Shown: positions 7,795-17,491, numbered from the stretch's first letter. The stretch is DNA of 45,365 nt from Conservatibacter flavescens (GCF_002795425.1 NZ_PHHA01000038.1:1-45365), one strand, 5' to 3'. Translations and numbers: made by a program. The notes: generated from the sequence alone by a model not told the origin.

Positions 7795-9324
7795 TTATTC
7801 CCCTAACCCAGCAGCAATAGCATTGCCTATACCATCAATGGCTTGTTGGGCTTGTTCACCTGTAGCCACAAAGCGTAAACGGTGTCCTTTGGTCGCACCG
7901 AGTGCCACAATTTTCATTAAACTTTTCGCGCTCACGGGTTGAGTGTCACGATCTAAGTTTTGCACGGTAACAGAGGCGGTATATTTTTTTACTTCGTTCA
8001 CTAACACAGCACTTGGACGAGCGTGTAAGCCATGTTCATTTTGGATCACAAACTCCCCAATAATCGCGTCATTATTTTGTGAAAGGGAATTGGTATCGAC
8101 TGCTGGTGGCGGATTTGCCGTTTTAGTGGTGACATGAGCTTGTTCTTCTATGCTGTCCGCGATAGCTGGAGGCAAGGAGGAAACCCCTTCTCCTAATCCG
8201 TCTTGAATGGCTTTTTCAATGGCTTGAATAGCCTGGAGTGCATCATCACCCTCAGCCACAAAACGTAGACGATGTCCGTTCACAACCCCTAAGGCTACGA
8301 CTTTCATCAAGCTTTTTGCACTGACTGGCGCGCTTTCGCGGTTAAGATTTTCTATGGTAATTTTGGATTCAAACTGTTTAACCACATTGACTAAGACCGC
8401 ACTAGGGCGAGCATGTAACCCGTGTTCATTGCGTATAGTAAATGTTCCAATAACGGTATTTGTGGCTGGCGTTTCGGCATTACTTGCCGTATTTTCTGTA
8501 AACTCAACGCCGTTTAATGCTGCAATGATTTGAGCATTTCCGCCGGTTAATAATGTTTGTTGTACATCTTTATCAAGTAAACGAGCAAGTGTGTCGTTTA
8601 GTTCATCATTCACAGCCGCAATGGTTAACACACCGTGTATGGTTTTGCCATGATGGTTAAATGGCGTAGCTGCGCGGCTAAATGCAATGGCGTTTTTCAA
8701 GTTTCCGTTTACGCTATCGGTTAACCATAACCCATCACATAATGGCAGTGCAGCGCTAGAAATGACCTCAGAAACAAATTCAGAATTGACCGCACTTTGT
8801 GCTTGTAAGATATCTGCATTAATAGCAGTTAATGCTAATAGGCTAGTGGTATTAATATCAAGAGACAGGTGATCGGCTTGTAGCGAAAAACCGGTATTTT
8901 CGCCCATTAAAATAGCACGAAATTGTGTGGCATCCGTTAAAGTCGCTAGTTTTGCCGCAGTATCCTCATCACCTAAAACATGCGTTAATTGACGTAATAA
9001 AGCCAAATGTTCATCAGAACGTGCAGCAATGCCAATAACCACATAGGCTACATTGCCTTCTCCCCATTCAATCCCTTGTGGAAATTGAAAGACTTGTACA
9101 CCGGTATTTTTCACCATATGACGCGTATCAAGCGTTCCATGGGGAATTGCAATACCATTTCCTAAAAATGTTGATGTTTGTTGCTCACGGGCAAGCATAC
9201 CGGCTAGATAACCAGCTTCGACATAACCAGCTTGCTCAAGCGCCATCGCGACTTGCTCAATAGCTTGTTGTTTATTGTCGGCCTGTGCCGCCAAATGAAT
9301 GTTATTTTCGGGTAAATTAAACAT
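7795..9324 (-). CDS. fruB: PTS fructose multiphosphoryl transfer protein FruB (EIIA with two HPr domains)
   Basis: A 509-residue cytoplasmic protein, longer than E. coli FPr (about 376). An EIIA-Fru domain (about 1-145) has the phosphorylatable His62 in AIPHG. A middle domain spans about 150-270. Two HPr domains follow, at about 291-377 and 422-508, each with NEHGLHARPSAVLVN (active His304 and His434) and the PVSAKSLMK segment around the regulatory Ser position. A Pro/Thr-rich linker (381-421) separates them. It passes phosphate from enzyme I to FruA. GGAGG lies nine bases before the ATG. First gene of the fruBKA operon; a Cra-like half-symmetric site is upstream. Confidence 0.95.
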   Translation of the reverse strand: MFNLPENNIHLAAQADNKQQAIEQVAMALEQAGYVEAGYLAGMLAREQQTSTFLGNGIAIPHGTLDTRHMVKNTGVQVFQFPQGIEWGEGNVAYVVIGIAARSDEHLALLRQLTHVLGDEDTAAKLATLTDATQFRAILMGENTGFSLQADHLSLDINTTSLLALTAINADILQAQSAVNSEFVSEVISSAALPLCDGLWLTDSVNGNLKNAIAFSRAATPFNHHGKTIHGVLTIAAVNDELNDTLARLLDKDVQQTLLTGGNAQIIAALNGVEFTENTASNAETPATNTVIGTFTIRNEHGLHARPSAVLVNVVKQFESKITIENLNRESAPVSAKSLMKVVALGVVNGHRLRFVAEGDDALQAIQAIEKAIQDGLGEGVSSLPPAIADSIEEQAHVTTKTANPPPAVDTNSLSQNNDAIIGEFVIQNEHGLHARPSAVLVNEVKKYTASVTVQNLDRDTQPVSAKSLMKIVALGATKGHRLRFVATGEQAQQAIDGIGNAIAAGLGE

Positions 9325-9349
9325 TCTGGTTTTCCCTCCATAATTATTA

Positions 9350-9364
9350 GAAAAAACGTTTCAG
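9350..9364 (-). promoter_or_regulatory. Possible Cra/FruR-like operator upstream of fruB
   Basis: On the minus strand this reads TGAAACGTTTTTT. The first ten bases match the Cra core TGAAACGTTTCA, and the other half is degraded. It lies about 30 bases upstream of the fruB start. No Cra gene is in the window, so the assignment is tentative. Confidence 0.3.
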
Positions 9365-9413
9365 TTGAAGTCAGAAAGTAAAAAGGACAACCCTTAGGCT
9401 ATCCTTCAAAAAA

Positions 9414-9944
9414 CTATTTACAGATGTTTAATAATTGCTCGCTACCTTTGACTAAGTATTCATCGTCATTATCACGAACATCGCCTTTCTGCAAACCACG
9501 CATAGCATCATAAATGCCTTGAGTGATACTCGGACGATCAATTTTTTGCCAACAATCGGCGCTTAATCGGCTGAAATTATTTTGTAACTCAGCTGCAAAG
9601 ACAACACCGCTATAATAGGCATAGACATTTGAATCATGCATGCCTTGATATAAATTTCCTCTAATTTGTTCAATAGGAACTAAAATACGTCCTAAAAACC
9701 AATCATTCACACCGCTAGTGAATGAATTAACATCATAATCTTTATTTACGCGATCAGTATAAGTTTGAATTGTCGCCTCATAAGCCACCGCATAAGATTT
9801 TTGATCAATAGCGCTCTTATCTAAATCAATCACCGCATTTTCTTTGCTAACAAACGGAATGTAAGACGACATAGAGCAGGCGGATAAGCAAAGTGCGGTT
9901 AATATTAGAGAGACTTTTTTTAGCATGGATCGTGAACTCTTCAT
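9414..9944 (-). CDS. Putative lipoprotein
   Basis: A 176-residue protein with a lipoprotein signal peptide and lipobox LCLSAC, giving lipidated Cys at residue 22 (residue 16 if translation begins at the internal ATG at 9926, which would give the more typical signal MLKKVSLILTAL). The mature part is mainly polar and helical, without a domain I recognise. An uptake signal lies in its signal-peptide coding region. It is monocistronic between the fru operon and the divergent gat operon. Its function cannot be inferred. Confidence 0.7.
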   Translation of the reverse strand: MKSSRSMLKKVSLILTALCLSACSMSSYIPFVSKENAVIDLDKSAIDQKSYAVAYEATIQTYTDRVNKDYDVNSFTSGVNDWFLGRILVPIEQIRGNLYQGMHDSNVYAYYSGVVFAAELQNNFSRLSADCWQKIDRPSITQGIYDAMRGLQKGDVRDNDDEYLVKGSEQLLNICK

Positions 9945-10167
9945 ATGTTTCTTGTAAAAAATATGGGCTATTGTACCACTGAGAAAGGTTTATCGTAAAC
10001 TGTCGGGACTAATAAATCATTCTTCATTTCTTTTTCTTTTGATTTCTTTCATTGTTTTGTGATCTATATCTTAAATTTCGATTGTTTTTGTTTTATTTTT
10101 TATTTTTGTGTGTATTATTGATTCGAAATATATCGAAAGTTTGTTTTTATTTAGTGAGGAAACATAA
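9945..10167 (+). promoter_or_regulatory. Control region of the galactitol operon
   Basis: An AT-rich intergenic stretch between the lipoprotein and lacD. TTTTGTGATCT at 10055-10065 is a perfect CRP half-site; the other half is poor. Closer to lacD, TTCGA at 10122-10126 and TCGAA at 10133-10137 form an inverted pair, with another TTTCGATT at 10076-10083. TTCG/CGAA elements are typical of DeoR-family regulators, and the last gene of the operon is such a regulator, so these are its likely operators. A GTGAGGA ribosome site precedes lacD. Confidence 0.45.
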
Positions 10168-11115
10168 ATGTACACCTTAAAACAACAAAAACTGCAAAAA
10201 CTCTGTGATCAACAGGGCATTATCGGGGCTCTTGCCATTGATCAGCGTGGGGCGTTACGTCGTATGTTAGGTGATGATATTCCGGCAAGCCAAGCGGAAT
10301 TATTTAAATCTTTAGTATCGCTAAACTTAACATCTTATGCTTCATCAATTCTGTTAGATCCTGAATACGGTTGGGCTGCCGCTAGTCAGAAAGATAGGCA
10401 TTGCGGTTTGATTATGGCCTATGAAAAAACTGGCTATGATAAAAATGTGCCGGGTCGTTATCCAGATTTGATTGATGAGGTATCCGTATTACGTTTAAAA
10501 GAAAAAGGGGCAGATGCAGTGAAATTGTTGCTGTATGTGGATGTGGACGAAAGCGATGCCGTCAATGATGTGAAAAAAGCCTTTGTGGAACGGGTAGGCG
10601 CTGAATGTAATGCACAAGGGTTGCCTTTCTTTTTAGAAATTCTCACCTATGATGCGAAAGTTTCGAATAAGAAAGAGTTCGCAAGTTTGAAACCACATAA
10701 AGTGATTGAGGCAATGAAGCAATATTCCGCTCCACGTTTTTCCGTTGATGTGTTGAAAGTGGAAGTGCCGGTGGATATGAATTTTGTGGAAGGCTATGGT
10801 TCGGAAATAGTACATACTGGTCAACAGGCTGCAGAATATTTTAAACAACAAAGTGAAGCGACGGATTTACCATTTATCTTTTTAAGTGCAGGTGTCACGC
10901 CAACATTGTTTCAAGATACGTTACGATTTGCTAAGCAAGCCGGTTCTCGCTTTAACGGTGTGTTGTGTGGCCGTGCTACTTGGGCAGGCGCTGCCGAACA
11001 ATTTAAGGCTCAGGGCGAACAAGCCGCAAGTCAATGGTTGCAAACTGAAGGGGTGAAAAATATCACTGAACTGAATGCGGTATTAAAAGCCACTGCAACC
11101 CCGATTAAATTCTAG
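10168..11115 (+). CDS. lacD: Tagatose 1,6-bisphosphate aldolase, class I (LacD type)
   Basis: A 315-residue class I aldolase that splits tagatose 1,6-bisphosphate into dihydroxyacetone phosphate and glyceraldehyde 3-phosphate. Seen in the sequence: the N-terminal [14 protein letters not shown], the phosphate/sugar region DAVKLLLYV near 116-124, and [14 protein letters not shown], whose Lys197 is the probable Schiff-base residue. LacD is best known from Gram-positive lactose/tagatose 6-phosphate pathways. E. coli gat and kba operons instead use the class II zinc enzymes GatY/KbaY, so LacD at the head of a gat operon is a substitution. It is the first gene of the operon, ten bases before gatZ. 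Confidence 0.92.
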   Translation: MYTLKQQKLQKLCDQQGIIGALAIDQRGALRRMLGDDIPASQAELFKSLVSLNLTSYASSILLDPEYGWAAASQKDRHCGLIMAYEKTGYDKNVPGRYPDLIDEVSVLRLKEKGADAVKLLLYVDVDESDAVNDVKKAFVERVGAECNAQGLPFFLEILTYDAKVSNKKEFASLKPHKVIEAMKQYSAPRFSVDVLKVEVPVDMNFVEGYGSEIVHTGQQAAEYFKQQSEATDLPFIFLSAGVTPTLFQDTLRFAKQAGSRFNGVLCGRATWAGAAEQFKAQGEQAASQWLQTEGVKNITELNAVLKATATPIKF

Positions 11116-11125
11116 GAGCGACGTA

Positions 11126-12403
11126 ATGAAAAGCATCGTTAATTTACATAAATCAGGTAGTGATATCGGCATTTGTTCTGTGTGTTCCGCCCATCCTTTA
11201 GTGATTGAAGCCGCGTTGCGTTTTGATTTACATACTAATAATCGAGTATTAATTGAGGCCACTTCAAATCAGGTAAATCAATTCGGCGGTTATACCGGTA
11301 TGCAGCCAGCTGATTTTAGTGATTTTGTGTTAAACATAGCCAAACGAGTCGGTTTTCCGGCGGAACGATTAATTTTAGGTGGGGATCACCTGGGCCCTAA
11401 TTGTTGGCAAAATGAGTCGGCAGCCGAAGCAATGGAAAAATCCAAAGTGTTGGTGGCGGAATATGCAAAAGCCGGTTTTACCAAAATTCATTTAGATGCC
11501 TCAATGTCTTGTGCCGATGATCCCATTCCCCTCGCGCCCAAAACTGTGGCAGAACGTGCCGCACTTTTGTGTCAAGCAGTAGAAAATGTATTAACACCGG
11601 CACAGCGGGAAAAAGTGAGCTACATTGTCGGTACAGAAGTACCAGTACCGGGCGGTGAAATGCATACCATTCAAACTGTGAATGTCACTACTTTAGATAG
11701 TGTTAAAGAAACCATAGAGACACACCGTCAAGCCTTTGCGGATTTAGGATTGAACGAAGCGTTCAAGCGTGTCGTAGGGGTGGTGGTACAACCGGGTGTG
11801 GAATTTGATCATTCTAACGTGATTTTATATCAACCAGAATTAGCGAAAGATATTGTTAATTTCATCGAAAATACACCTTATATTTTTGAAGCGCATTCTA
11901 CGGATTACCAAACTCGTGAATGCTATCGCAATTTGGTGAAAGATCACTTCGCTATTTTGAAAGTGGGGCCGGCGTTGACATTTGCTTTACGCGAAGCCTT
12001 GTTTGCTTTAGCAAATATTGAGGATGTGCTGATTGCACCGGAAAATCGTAGCTATTTACTCAATGTGATCGACCAAGTCATGCAAGATGAACCGAAATAC
12101 TGGCAGAAATATTATTCACCGCAGCATTCCAAAGCTATGGTGGATTTACATTTTAGCCTGTCTGATCGTATTCGTTACTATTGGCCGCATCCGCGTATTC
12201 AAAGTGCGGTGGAAAAATTAACTGAAAATTTAGCCAAAGTAGATATTCCTCTCGGCTTGCTTAGTCAATACCTTCCGGAACAATGCCAAAAAGTGTTGCA
12301 AGGTACAATTAAGTCTTCAGCTAATGCATTGATTTTAGATAAGATTCAGCAAGTGTTGGCGGATTATGCATACGGTTGCAATGGAGGAAAAAATGCAAAC
12401 TGA
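11126..12403 (+). CDS. gatZ: GatZ/KbaZ-family tagatose-phosphate protein
   Basis: A 425-residue protein of the GatZ/KbaZ family: N-terminal [17 protein letters not shown], then [29 protein letters not shown] and EAHSTDYQT. In E. coli, GatZ and KbaZ are required for full activity and stability of the class II aldolases GatY and KbaY. Other family members have been reported to act as fructose/tagatose 6-phosphate 4-epimerases. Because the aldolase here is class I and should need no Z partner, an epimerase role is a reasonable inference: tagatose 6-phosphate could go directly to fructose 6-phosphate. It overlaps gatA by 11 bases and carries one internal uptake signal. Confidence 0.93.
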   Translation: MKSIVNLHKSGSDIGICSVCSAHPLVIEAALRFDLHTNNRVLIEATSNQVNQFGGYTGMQPADFSDFVLNIAKRVGFPAERLILGGDHLGPNCWQNESAAEAMEKSKVLVAEYAKAGFTKIHLDASMSCADDPIPLAPKTVAERAALLCQAVENVLTPAQREKVSYIVGTEVPVPGGEMHTIQTVNVTTLDSVKETIETHRQAFADLGLNEAFKRVVGVVVQPGVEFDHSNVILYQPELAKDIVNFIENTPYIFEAHSTDYQTRECYRNLVKDHFAILKVGPALTFALREALFALANIEDVLIAPENRSYLLNVIDQVMQDEPKYWQKYYSPQHSKAMVDLHFSLSDRIRYYWPHPRIQSAVEKLTENLAKVDIPLGLLSQYLPEQCQKVLQGTIKSSANALILDKIQQVLADYAYGCNGGKNAN

Positions 12404-12842
12404 AATCTTAATTAAAACTGACATTCATTTCGATAGTTTTGAACAGGTGCTGAATTTTTTAGCGGATGAACTGACGGCCAAAGGCATTGTGAAAGAAGGC
12501 TATCGTCAGGCGGTGTTTGAACGGGAGGAAAATTTCCCCACCGGGATTGCTTTAGAGCATTATGCGGTGGCTATTCCTCATTGTGAGGCGGAATACGCAA
12601 ACAAACCCGCAATTTATTTTATTCGGCCTACGGATAAAGTGCGTTTTAACCGTGCCGATGAAGATGGGCAAATTGCGGTAGATTTGGTTATCGCCTTAGT
12701 AGTGACTGATCCGCAACAACAACTCAACCTGTTGCGAACGCTGTTCGGAACATTACAAGATAATGAATTTATTGAAAATTTACTGGCCGTCGGTGAGGAC
12801 GAACTGCCCGCATTAATTAACCAACATCTGAATTTCAACTAA
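12393..12842 (+). CDS. gatA: PTS galactitol-specific EIIA
   Basis: A 149-residue cytoplasmic EIIA component of the fructose/mannitol type with phosphorylatable His63 in VAIPHC. I place the start at ATG 12393 because GGAGG lies five bases before it; upstream in-frame starts would extend into gatZ without a ribosome site. It accepts phosphate from HPr and passes it to GatB. Coupled to gatZ by an 11-base overlap and followed 14 bases later by gatB. Confidence 0.94.
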   Translation: MQTEILIKTDIHFDSFEQVLNFLADELTAKGIVKEGYRQAVFEREENFPTGIALEHYAVAIPHCEAEYANKPAIYFIRPTDKVRFNRADEDGQIAVDLVIALVVTDPQQQLNLLRTLFGTLQDNEFIENLLAVGEDELPALINQHLNFN

Positions 12843-12856
12843 ACGGAGTGTGAATT

Positions 12857-13141
12857 ATGAAAAAGAAAGTCATTGTAGCCTGTGGCGGTGCTGTTGCAAC
12901 TTCTACTTTAGCAGCAGAAGAAATCAAAGAATTATGTGCTGAAAACAACATTTCGTTGGAATTGGTGCAATGTCGTATTAGTGAAATTGAAAGTTATATT
13001 GATGATGCAGACCTCATTTGTGCTACCGCCAAAATCAGCCAAACTTATGGTGAGATACCCATTGTGCATGGCATGCCGTTTGTGTCTGGCGTAGGTATTG
13101 ATGAGTTGAAAGAAAAAATATTAACTATTTTAAGAGGGTAA
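12857..13141 (+). CDS. gatB: PTS galactitol-specific EIIB
   Basis: A 94-residue EIIB protein whose phosphorylated Cys9 lies in [11 protein letters not shown], the characteristic loop of galactitol-type IIB proteins. Length equals that of E. coli GatB (94). It takes phosphate from GatA and, with GatC in the membrane, phosphorylates galactitol on entry to give galactitol 1-phosphate. A GGAG ribosome site precedes it; gatC starts four bases after its stop. Confidence 0.96.
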   Translation: MKKKVIVACGGAVATSTLAAEEIKELCAENNISLELVQCRISEIESYIDDADLICATAKISQTYGEIPIVHGMPFVSGVGIDELKEKILTILRG

Positions 13142-13145
13142 GACT

Positions 13146-14495
13146 ATGTTTGCACAAGTAATGCAATATATTTTAGATCTCGGCCCAGCAGTCATGTTGC
13201 CGATTATTATCATCATTTTCTCTTTATTGTTGGGAATGAAATTCGGTGAATCCTTCAAAGCGGGTTTGCAAATTGGGATTGGTTTTGTGGGTATTGGTTT
13301 AGTGATTGGGTTGATGTTGGATTCTATCGGACCTGCGGCTAAGGCGATGGCTCACACTTTTGATATTAATCTGCATGTAGTCGATCTCGGTTGGCCGGGA
13401 GCGGCTCCAATCACGTGGGCATCACAAATTGCGTTAATTGCCATTCCTATTGCCATTGCGGTTAACGTATTGATGTTAGTGTTAAAAATGACCCGTGTTG
13501 TGAACGTGGATATTTGGAACATCTGGCATATGACGTTTACCGGTGCTTTGGTGCATATTGCCACCGGTTCGTATTGGTTGGGTATTTTAGGTGTGGTGGT
13601 ACATGCGGCCTTTGCTTATAAATTAGGTGATTGGTTTGCTAAAGATACTAAAAATTTCTTTGAATTAGATGGTATTGCTATTCCGCATGGTACTTCGGCT
13701 TATCTTGGCCCTGTTGCTGTGTTGGTCGATACGGTGATCGAAAAAATTCCCGGTTTAAATAAAATTCACTTTTCTGCCGATGACTTACAAAAACGCTTTG
13801 GTGCGTTGGGTGAGCCGGTAACAGTCGGTTTTGTTATGGGGATTATAATTGGTTTGTTGGCCGGTTATGAAGTAAAAGATGTCCTTCAACTAGGCGTGAA
13901 AACCGCAGCTGTCATGCTATTAATGCCGCGTGTGATTAAACCGATTATGGACGGCTTAACACCAATCGCCAAACAAGCCCGTAAAAAATTACAGGCGAAA
14001 TTTGGCGGTCAGGATTTTTTAATCGGCTTGGATCCGGCGTTATTACTCGGTCAAACAGCAGTGGTTTCGGCAAGCCTGATCTTTATTCCGGTGACAATTT
14101 TAATTGCGGTAGTCTTGCCGACCAATCAGATTTTACCTTTCGGCGACCTTGCTACGATTGGCTTCTTTGTGGCAATGGCGGTAGCGGTTCATCAAGGTAA
14201 TTTGTTCAGGACCTTAATTTCCGGCAGCATTATTATGTCCATCACCTTGTGGATTGCTACGCAAACTATTCCGCTCGTTACACAACTTGCTGCCAACGCT
14301 GGCACATTAAAAGCCGGTGAAATGGTTGGAGCGATGGATCAAGGTGGCGCACCGATTACCTATTTACTGGTACAGTTACTTACTTTGGAAAATGTAATGG
14401 GCTTATCTGTGATCGGCGCAGTGTATGCCTTAGGTGTCTATCTCACTTGGGCGAGAGCCAGAGCCTACGCCAAACAAGTGTCGGAAAATGCTTAA
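13146..14495 (+). CDS. gatC: PTS galactitol-specific EIIC permease
   Basis: A 449-residue polytopic inner-membrane protein of the galactitol EIIC family, with about ten to twelve hydrophobic segments. Recognisable parts are GMKFGESFKAGLQIGIGFVG near residue 28, WGIA-type turns including WPGAAPITWASQ near 84, and the conserved loop GIAIPHGTSAYLGPVAVLVD near 176. It forms the transport channel for galactitol. It is close in size to E. coli GatC (451). A strong hairpin follows its stop before gatD. Confidence 0.96.
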   Translation: MFAQVMQYILDLGPAVMLPIIIIIFSLLLGMKFGESFKAGLQIGIGFVGIGLVIGLMLDSIGPAAKAMAHTFDINLHVVDLGWPGAAPITWASQIALIAIPIAIAVNVLMLVLKMTRVVNVDIWNIWHMTFTGALVHIATGSYWLGILGVVVHAAFAYKLGDWFAKDTKNFFELDGIAIPHGTSAYLGPVAVLVDTVIEKIPGLNKIHFSADDLQKRFGALGEPVTVGFVMGIIIGLLAGYEVKDVLQLGVKTAAVMLLMPRVIKPIMDGLTPIAKQARKKLQAKFGGQDFLIGLDPALLLGQTAVVSASLIFIPVTILIAVVLPTNQILPFGDLATIGFFVAMAVAVHQGNLFRTLISGSIIMSITLWIATQTIPLVTQLAANAGTLKAGEMVGAMDQGGAPITYLLVQLLTLENVMGLSVIGAVYALGVYLTWARARAYAKQVSENA

Positions 14496-14509
14496 ACATA
14501 AAAATAATC

Positions 14510-14531
14510 ACCTAGGGCATTTGCCCTAGGT
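14510..14531 (+). other. Intercistronic hairpin between gatC and gatD
   Basis: A perfect 9-bp stem (ACCTAGGGC, 14510-14518, with GCCCTAGGT, 14523-14531) and a four-base loop. It is not followed by a T run, so it is more likely an mRNA-stabilising or processing hairpin at the 3' end of gatC than a full terminator. Confidence 0.6.
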
Positions 14532-14554
14532 ATGAAAATATTTGGAGAGATAAA

Positions 14555-15598
14555 ATGAAAGCGGTTGTTATCGAATCAAACAATAATCCTGTTGTAAGAG
14601 AGGTGGAAACACCAGCAATTATAGAGAGTGAAGATGTATTGGTGAAAGTGTTATATTCCGGCGTCTGTGGCTCAGACATTCCGCGTATTTTCCACAACGG
14701 TGCGCATAATTATCCGATTATTCTTGGTCATGAATTTAGCGGTGTAATAGTTGGTAAAGGAAGTGCGGTGCAAAATTTAGAAATTAATGATCTTGTAGTC
14801 TGTGCGCCCTTATTGCCTTGTTTTCATTGTCCCGAATGCGAAAAGGGATTCTATTCGCTATGTAAAAATTACACCTTTGTGGGCTCAAGACGAGCCGGTG
14901 GTAATGCGGAATATATTTGTGTAAATCAAAAAAACTTGGTCAAAATTGACCGCACTTCCGATCCCTTGTACAGCGCGTTTATTGAACCCATCACGGTAGG
15001 CTTACACGCTATCTATCTTGCCAACGGTTGCGAAAATAAAAATGTGATCGTCATTGGTGCTGGTACTATCGGTTTATTGGCTGCTCAAGCGGCAAAAGGC
15101 TTAGGGGCAAAAACGGTTAGCGTGATTGACATTAATGAAGAGAAATTAGCCCTTGCCAAAACTTTGGGGGCAGATTTTGTATTCAATTCTGGTCGGCAGT
15201 CAGCTGCGGAAATTGCTGAGCAACTAAATGATCTGCGTTTCGAACAACTGGTATTGGAAACCGCAGGTGTACCGCAAACAGTTAGTTTGTCCATTGAAAT
15301 TGCCGGGCCTCGCTCACAGGTGGCGTTAGTGGGGACATTGCATCACGACCTTACGCTTAATCAAACAGTGTTCGGACTAATTCTACGTAAAGAATTGGCC
15401 ATTTTAGGCTCTTGGATGAATTATTCCAAACCTTGGCCGGGAGGTGAATGGACACTCGCAATGGAGTTGATTAATACCGGTAAAATTAATATTCCGCCAT
15501 TAATTGCTTCAGTGGATGAATTTGATGGTTATGTCCAAGCTGTAAAAAAACTTGAAGGAAAATCAATGAATGGTAAGATTGTGCTAAAAGCACATTAA
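14555..15598 (+). CDS. gatD: Galactitol-1-phosphate 5-dehydrogenase
   Basis: A 347-residue zinc-dependent medium-chain dehydrogenase that oxidises galactitol 1-phosphate to tagatose 6-phosphate with NAD+. Catalytic zinc ligands are Cys38 (GVCGSD), His59/Glu60 (LGHEF) and Glu144 (FIEP). The structural zinc Cys residues are 89, 92, 95 and 103. The Rossmann motif GAGTIG is at 168-173. GGAGAG precedes the start. It follows the gatC hairpin and carries two uptake signals, the last I can see before the downstream uptake-signal-free stretch. Confidence 0.95.
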   Translation: MKAVVIESNNNPVVREVETPAIIESEDVLVKVLYSGVCGSDIPRIFHNGAHNYPIILGHEFSGVIVGKGSAVQNLEINDLVVCAPLLPCFHCPECEKGFYSLCKNYTFVGSRRAGGNAEYICVNQKNLVKIDRTSDPLYSAFIEPITVGLHAIYLANGCENKNVIVIGAGTIGLLAAQAAKGLGAKTVSVIDINEEKLALAKTLGADFVFNSGRQSAAEIAEQLNDLRFEQLVLETAGVPQTVSLSIEIAGPRSQVALVGTLHHDLTLNQTVFGLILRKELAILGSWMNYSKPWPGGEWTLAMELINTGKINIPPLIASVDEFDGYVQAVKKLEGKSMNGKIVLKAH

Positions 15599-15652
15599 CC
15601 GCAAGCAAATAAAATGATATGAAATAGGGCGGCGGTGATAAAAGGAATGAAA

Positions 15653-16438
15653 ATGAACACCTTTGAAAGACGAAATCACATTATTGAACTATTAAAACAA
15701 AAGGGTACAGTATTGGTTGCTGATTTGGCAAAACGTTTTGACACTTCAGAAGTCACCATTCGCACGGATTTGCGGGTGTTAGAGGAGCAACGCCGCCTAA
15801 CCCGCTTCCACGGTGGAGCGGGCACTTTCCAATCTTTACCTGAAATAGGCAAGGAAACGGAAGAGCAAACAGAAAAAGAGTTGGAAGAACGATATACTTT
15901 ATCGGCAGATCCTAAACAGCGTATTGCGGAGAAAGCAGCGGCTATGATCAAAGAAGGGGATACCGTAATTTTAGACAGCGGTAGTACCACAATGATGATT
16001 GCTTATGAGTTGCTGAAAATCAAAAACATCACCGTGATCACCAATAACTTGCCGGCAGCTTATATTCTCTCTGATTCCCCAGACATTACTCTTGTCATTT
16101 GCGGTGGCTATGTGCGCCACAAGACCCGCTCAATGCACGGTTCCATTACCGAAAACACCTTGCAAGGCATTAAAGCGGATATCATGTTTGTGGGCGCTGA
16201 TGGCGTGGATCTCAATGCTGGTATTACAACCTTTAATGAAGGGTATCATGTGAGTTCGGTGATGGCTGAAGCTTCTGCAAAAGTGGTGGCAGTGGTGGAT
16301 TCTACTAAATTTAATCGCAATGGGTTTAATTTAGTTTTGGCAATGGAACAGATTGATTTATTTATTACGGATAAGAAAATTCCTACAGCAACTCAGCAAG
16401 TTTTATTAGATAGTAATATTCATGTTTTAACCGTTTAA
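15653..16438 (+). CDS. gatR: DeoR-family transcriptional regulator, probable galactitol repressor
   Basis: A 262-residue DeoR-family repressor. The N-terminal helix-turn-helix region reads RRNHIIELLKQKGTVLVADL then FDTSEVTIRTDLRVLE. The C-terminal sugar-phosphate sensor domain includes DTVILDSGSTTMMIA and the IMFVGADGVD segment. I start at ATG 15653, seven bases after AAGGA; the longer frame from GTG 15635 lacks a ribosome site. As last gene of the gat operon it most likely represses that operon, sensing galactitol 1-phosphate or tagatose 6-phosphate, through the TTCGA/TCGAA elements upstream of lacD. Confidence 0.88.
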   Translation: MNTFERRNHIIELLKQKGTVLVADLAKRFDTSEVTIRTDLRVLEEQRRLTRFHGGAGTFQSLPEIGKETEEQTEKELEERYTLSADPKQRIAEKAAAMIKEGDTVILDSGSTTMMIAYELLKIKNITVITNNLPAAYILSDSPDITLVICGGYVRHKTRSMHGSITENTLQGIKADIMFVGADGVDLNAGITTFNEGYHVSSVMAEASAKVVAVVDSTKFNRNGFNLVLAMEQIDLFITDKKIPTATQQVLLDSNIHVLTV

Positions 16439-16480
16439 TTTTCTGATAATGCTGTATTTTGAACTTGGTTAATTTATATT

Positions 16481-17476
16481 CTATAGTTTTGTGGTGCGTT
16501 TTACTAAATGAGACTCTACAATGATGGTCTTTTGGATATCATTATTTTGAATTTTATCTAACATTAATTGAAATGCGTTTAAAGCAAGTTGGGAATCATT
16601 TTGTTTAATTGACCAAACATTATTTGGTAGAAAGTCTAGTGATAAGGACTCATCAAAAGTGCCTATATTAATATCTTGTGGGATTTTGCCATAATATTGA
16701 TGTACCACACTTAAAAGTCCATCTAAAATAGGCAAAGAGGATGCGATAAAATTGTGGGGATAGTTTTTATGGTGCGCAATATATTTTTCCATCATCAATT
16801 TTCCATCCATAACGGTATTATGTGCAGAATAGTGGATATAGATATCTGTTTGATAATCTTGTATTGCATCACTATACCCTTGTAATCGTTCTTTTATGGT
16901 CGGTAATAAGCGGTCTCCAGCAAAAAAGTAAATAGGTTCAGAAATCATACTGCGCATTGTTGTTGTTAAATAATAGCTGGATTGATAGTTATTACTCACG
17001 ACATAAGAGGCGTTATCTATAGCAAAATTTCTATCTAAAAATACAATTGGTTTAGAACAGTATTTGATAGCATGTCGCTGGCAATCTTCAGTTGCAGAGA
17101 CAATAAAAATACCGTCAACACTGTGTTCTTCCAGTGATTTTATAAGTTTTTTCTCATGTTCGGTATTATTATAGGTGCAACAAATCATGAGTTGATAGCC
17201 GGATTGGTGACAACGAGATTCAAGCTGCTCAGCTAAATTAGAGAAAAAGAAGTTAGTTAAGCGTGGAATAACAAGCGCAAATTGGTGGGTTTTATTTATT
17301 TTTAGGCTTTGGGCTATTCTATTAACAGAGTAACCATGCACCTCCACATATTTGTGAATACGCTCTTGAGTTTTTGGACTAATACGGTATTTATCAGCTT
17401 TACCATTTAATACTAAACGGACTGTTGTAATGGATAAATTTAAATTTTTTGCAATTTGTTCCGCGCTGTGTGCCAT
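16481..17476 (-). CDS. LacI-family transcriptional regulator of the TTT/isomerase cluster
   Basis: A 331-residue LacI/GalR regulator. The HTH reads AHSAEQIAKNLNLSITTVRLVLNGKA (abbreviated here: SITTVRLVLNGKA is the recognition and hinge-side part), followed by NRIAQSLK and a periplasmic-binding-protein-like ligand domain with VIPRLTNFFFSNLAEQLE. I choose ATG 17476 because the family starts right before the HTH and because a hairpin separates tctA from this point; an earlier in-frame ATG at 17518 would overlap that hairpin. The last gene of the cluster, so probably autoregulated. Its likely operator is the palindrome at 24291-24306. Confidence 0.88.
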   Translation of the reverse strand: MAHSAEQIAKNLNLSITTVRLVLNGKADKYRISPKTQERIHKYVEVHGYSVNRIAQSLKINKTHQFALVIPRLTNFFFSNLAEQLESRCHQSGYQLMICCTYNNTEHEKKLIKSLEEHSVDGIFIVSATEDCQRHAIKYCSKPIVFLDRNFAIDNASYVVSNNYQSSYYLTTTMRSMISEPIYFFAGDRLLPTIKERLQGYSDAIQDYQTDIYIHYSAHNTVMDGKLMMEKYIAHHKNYPHNFIASSLPILDGLLSVVHQYYGKIPQDINIGTFDESLSLDFLPNNVWSIKQNDSQLALNAFQLMLDKIQNNDIQKTIIVESHLVKRTTKL

Positions 17477-17491
17477 TATGTTTCGAAGTTT

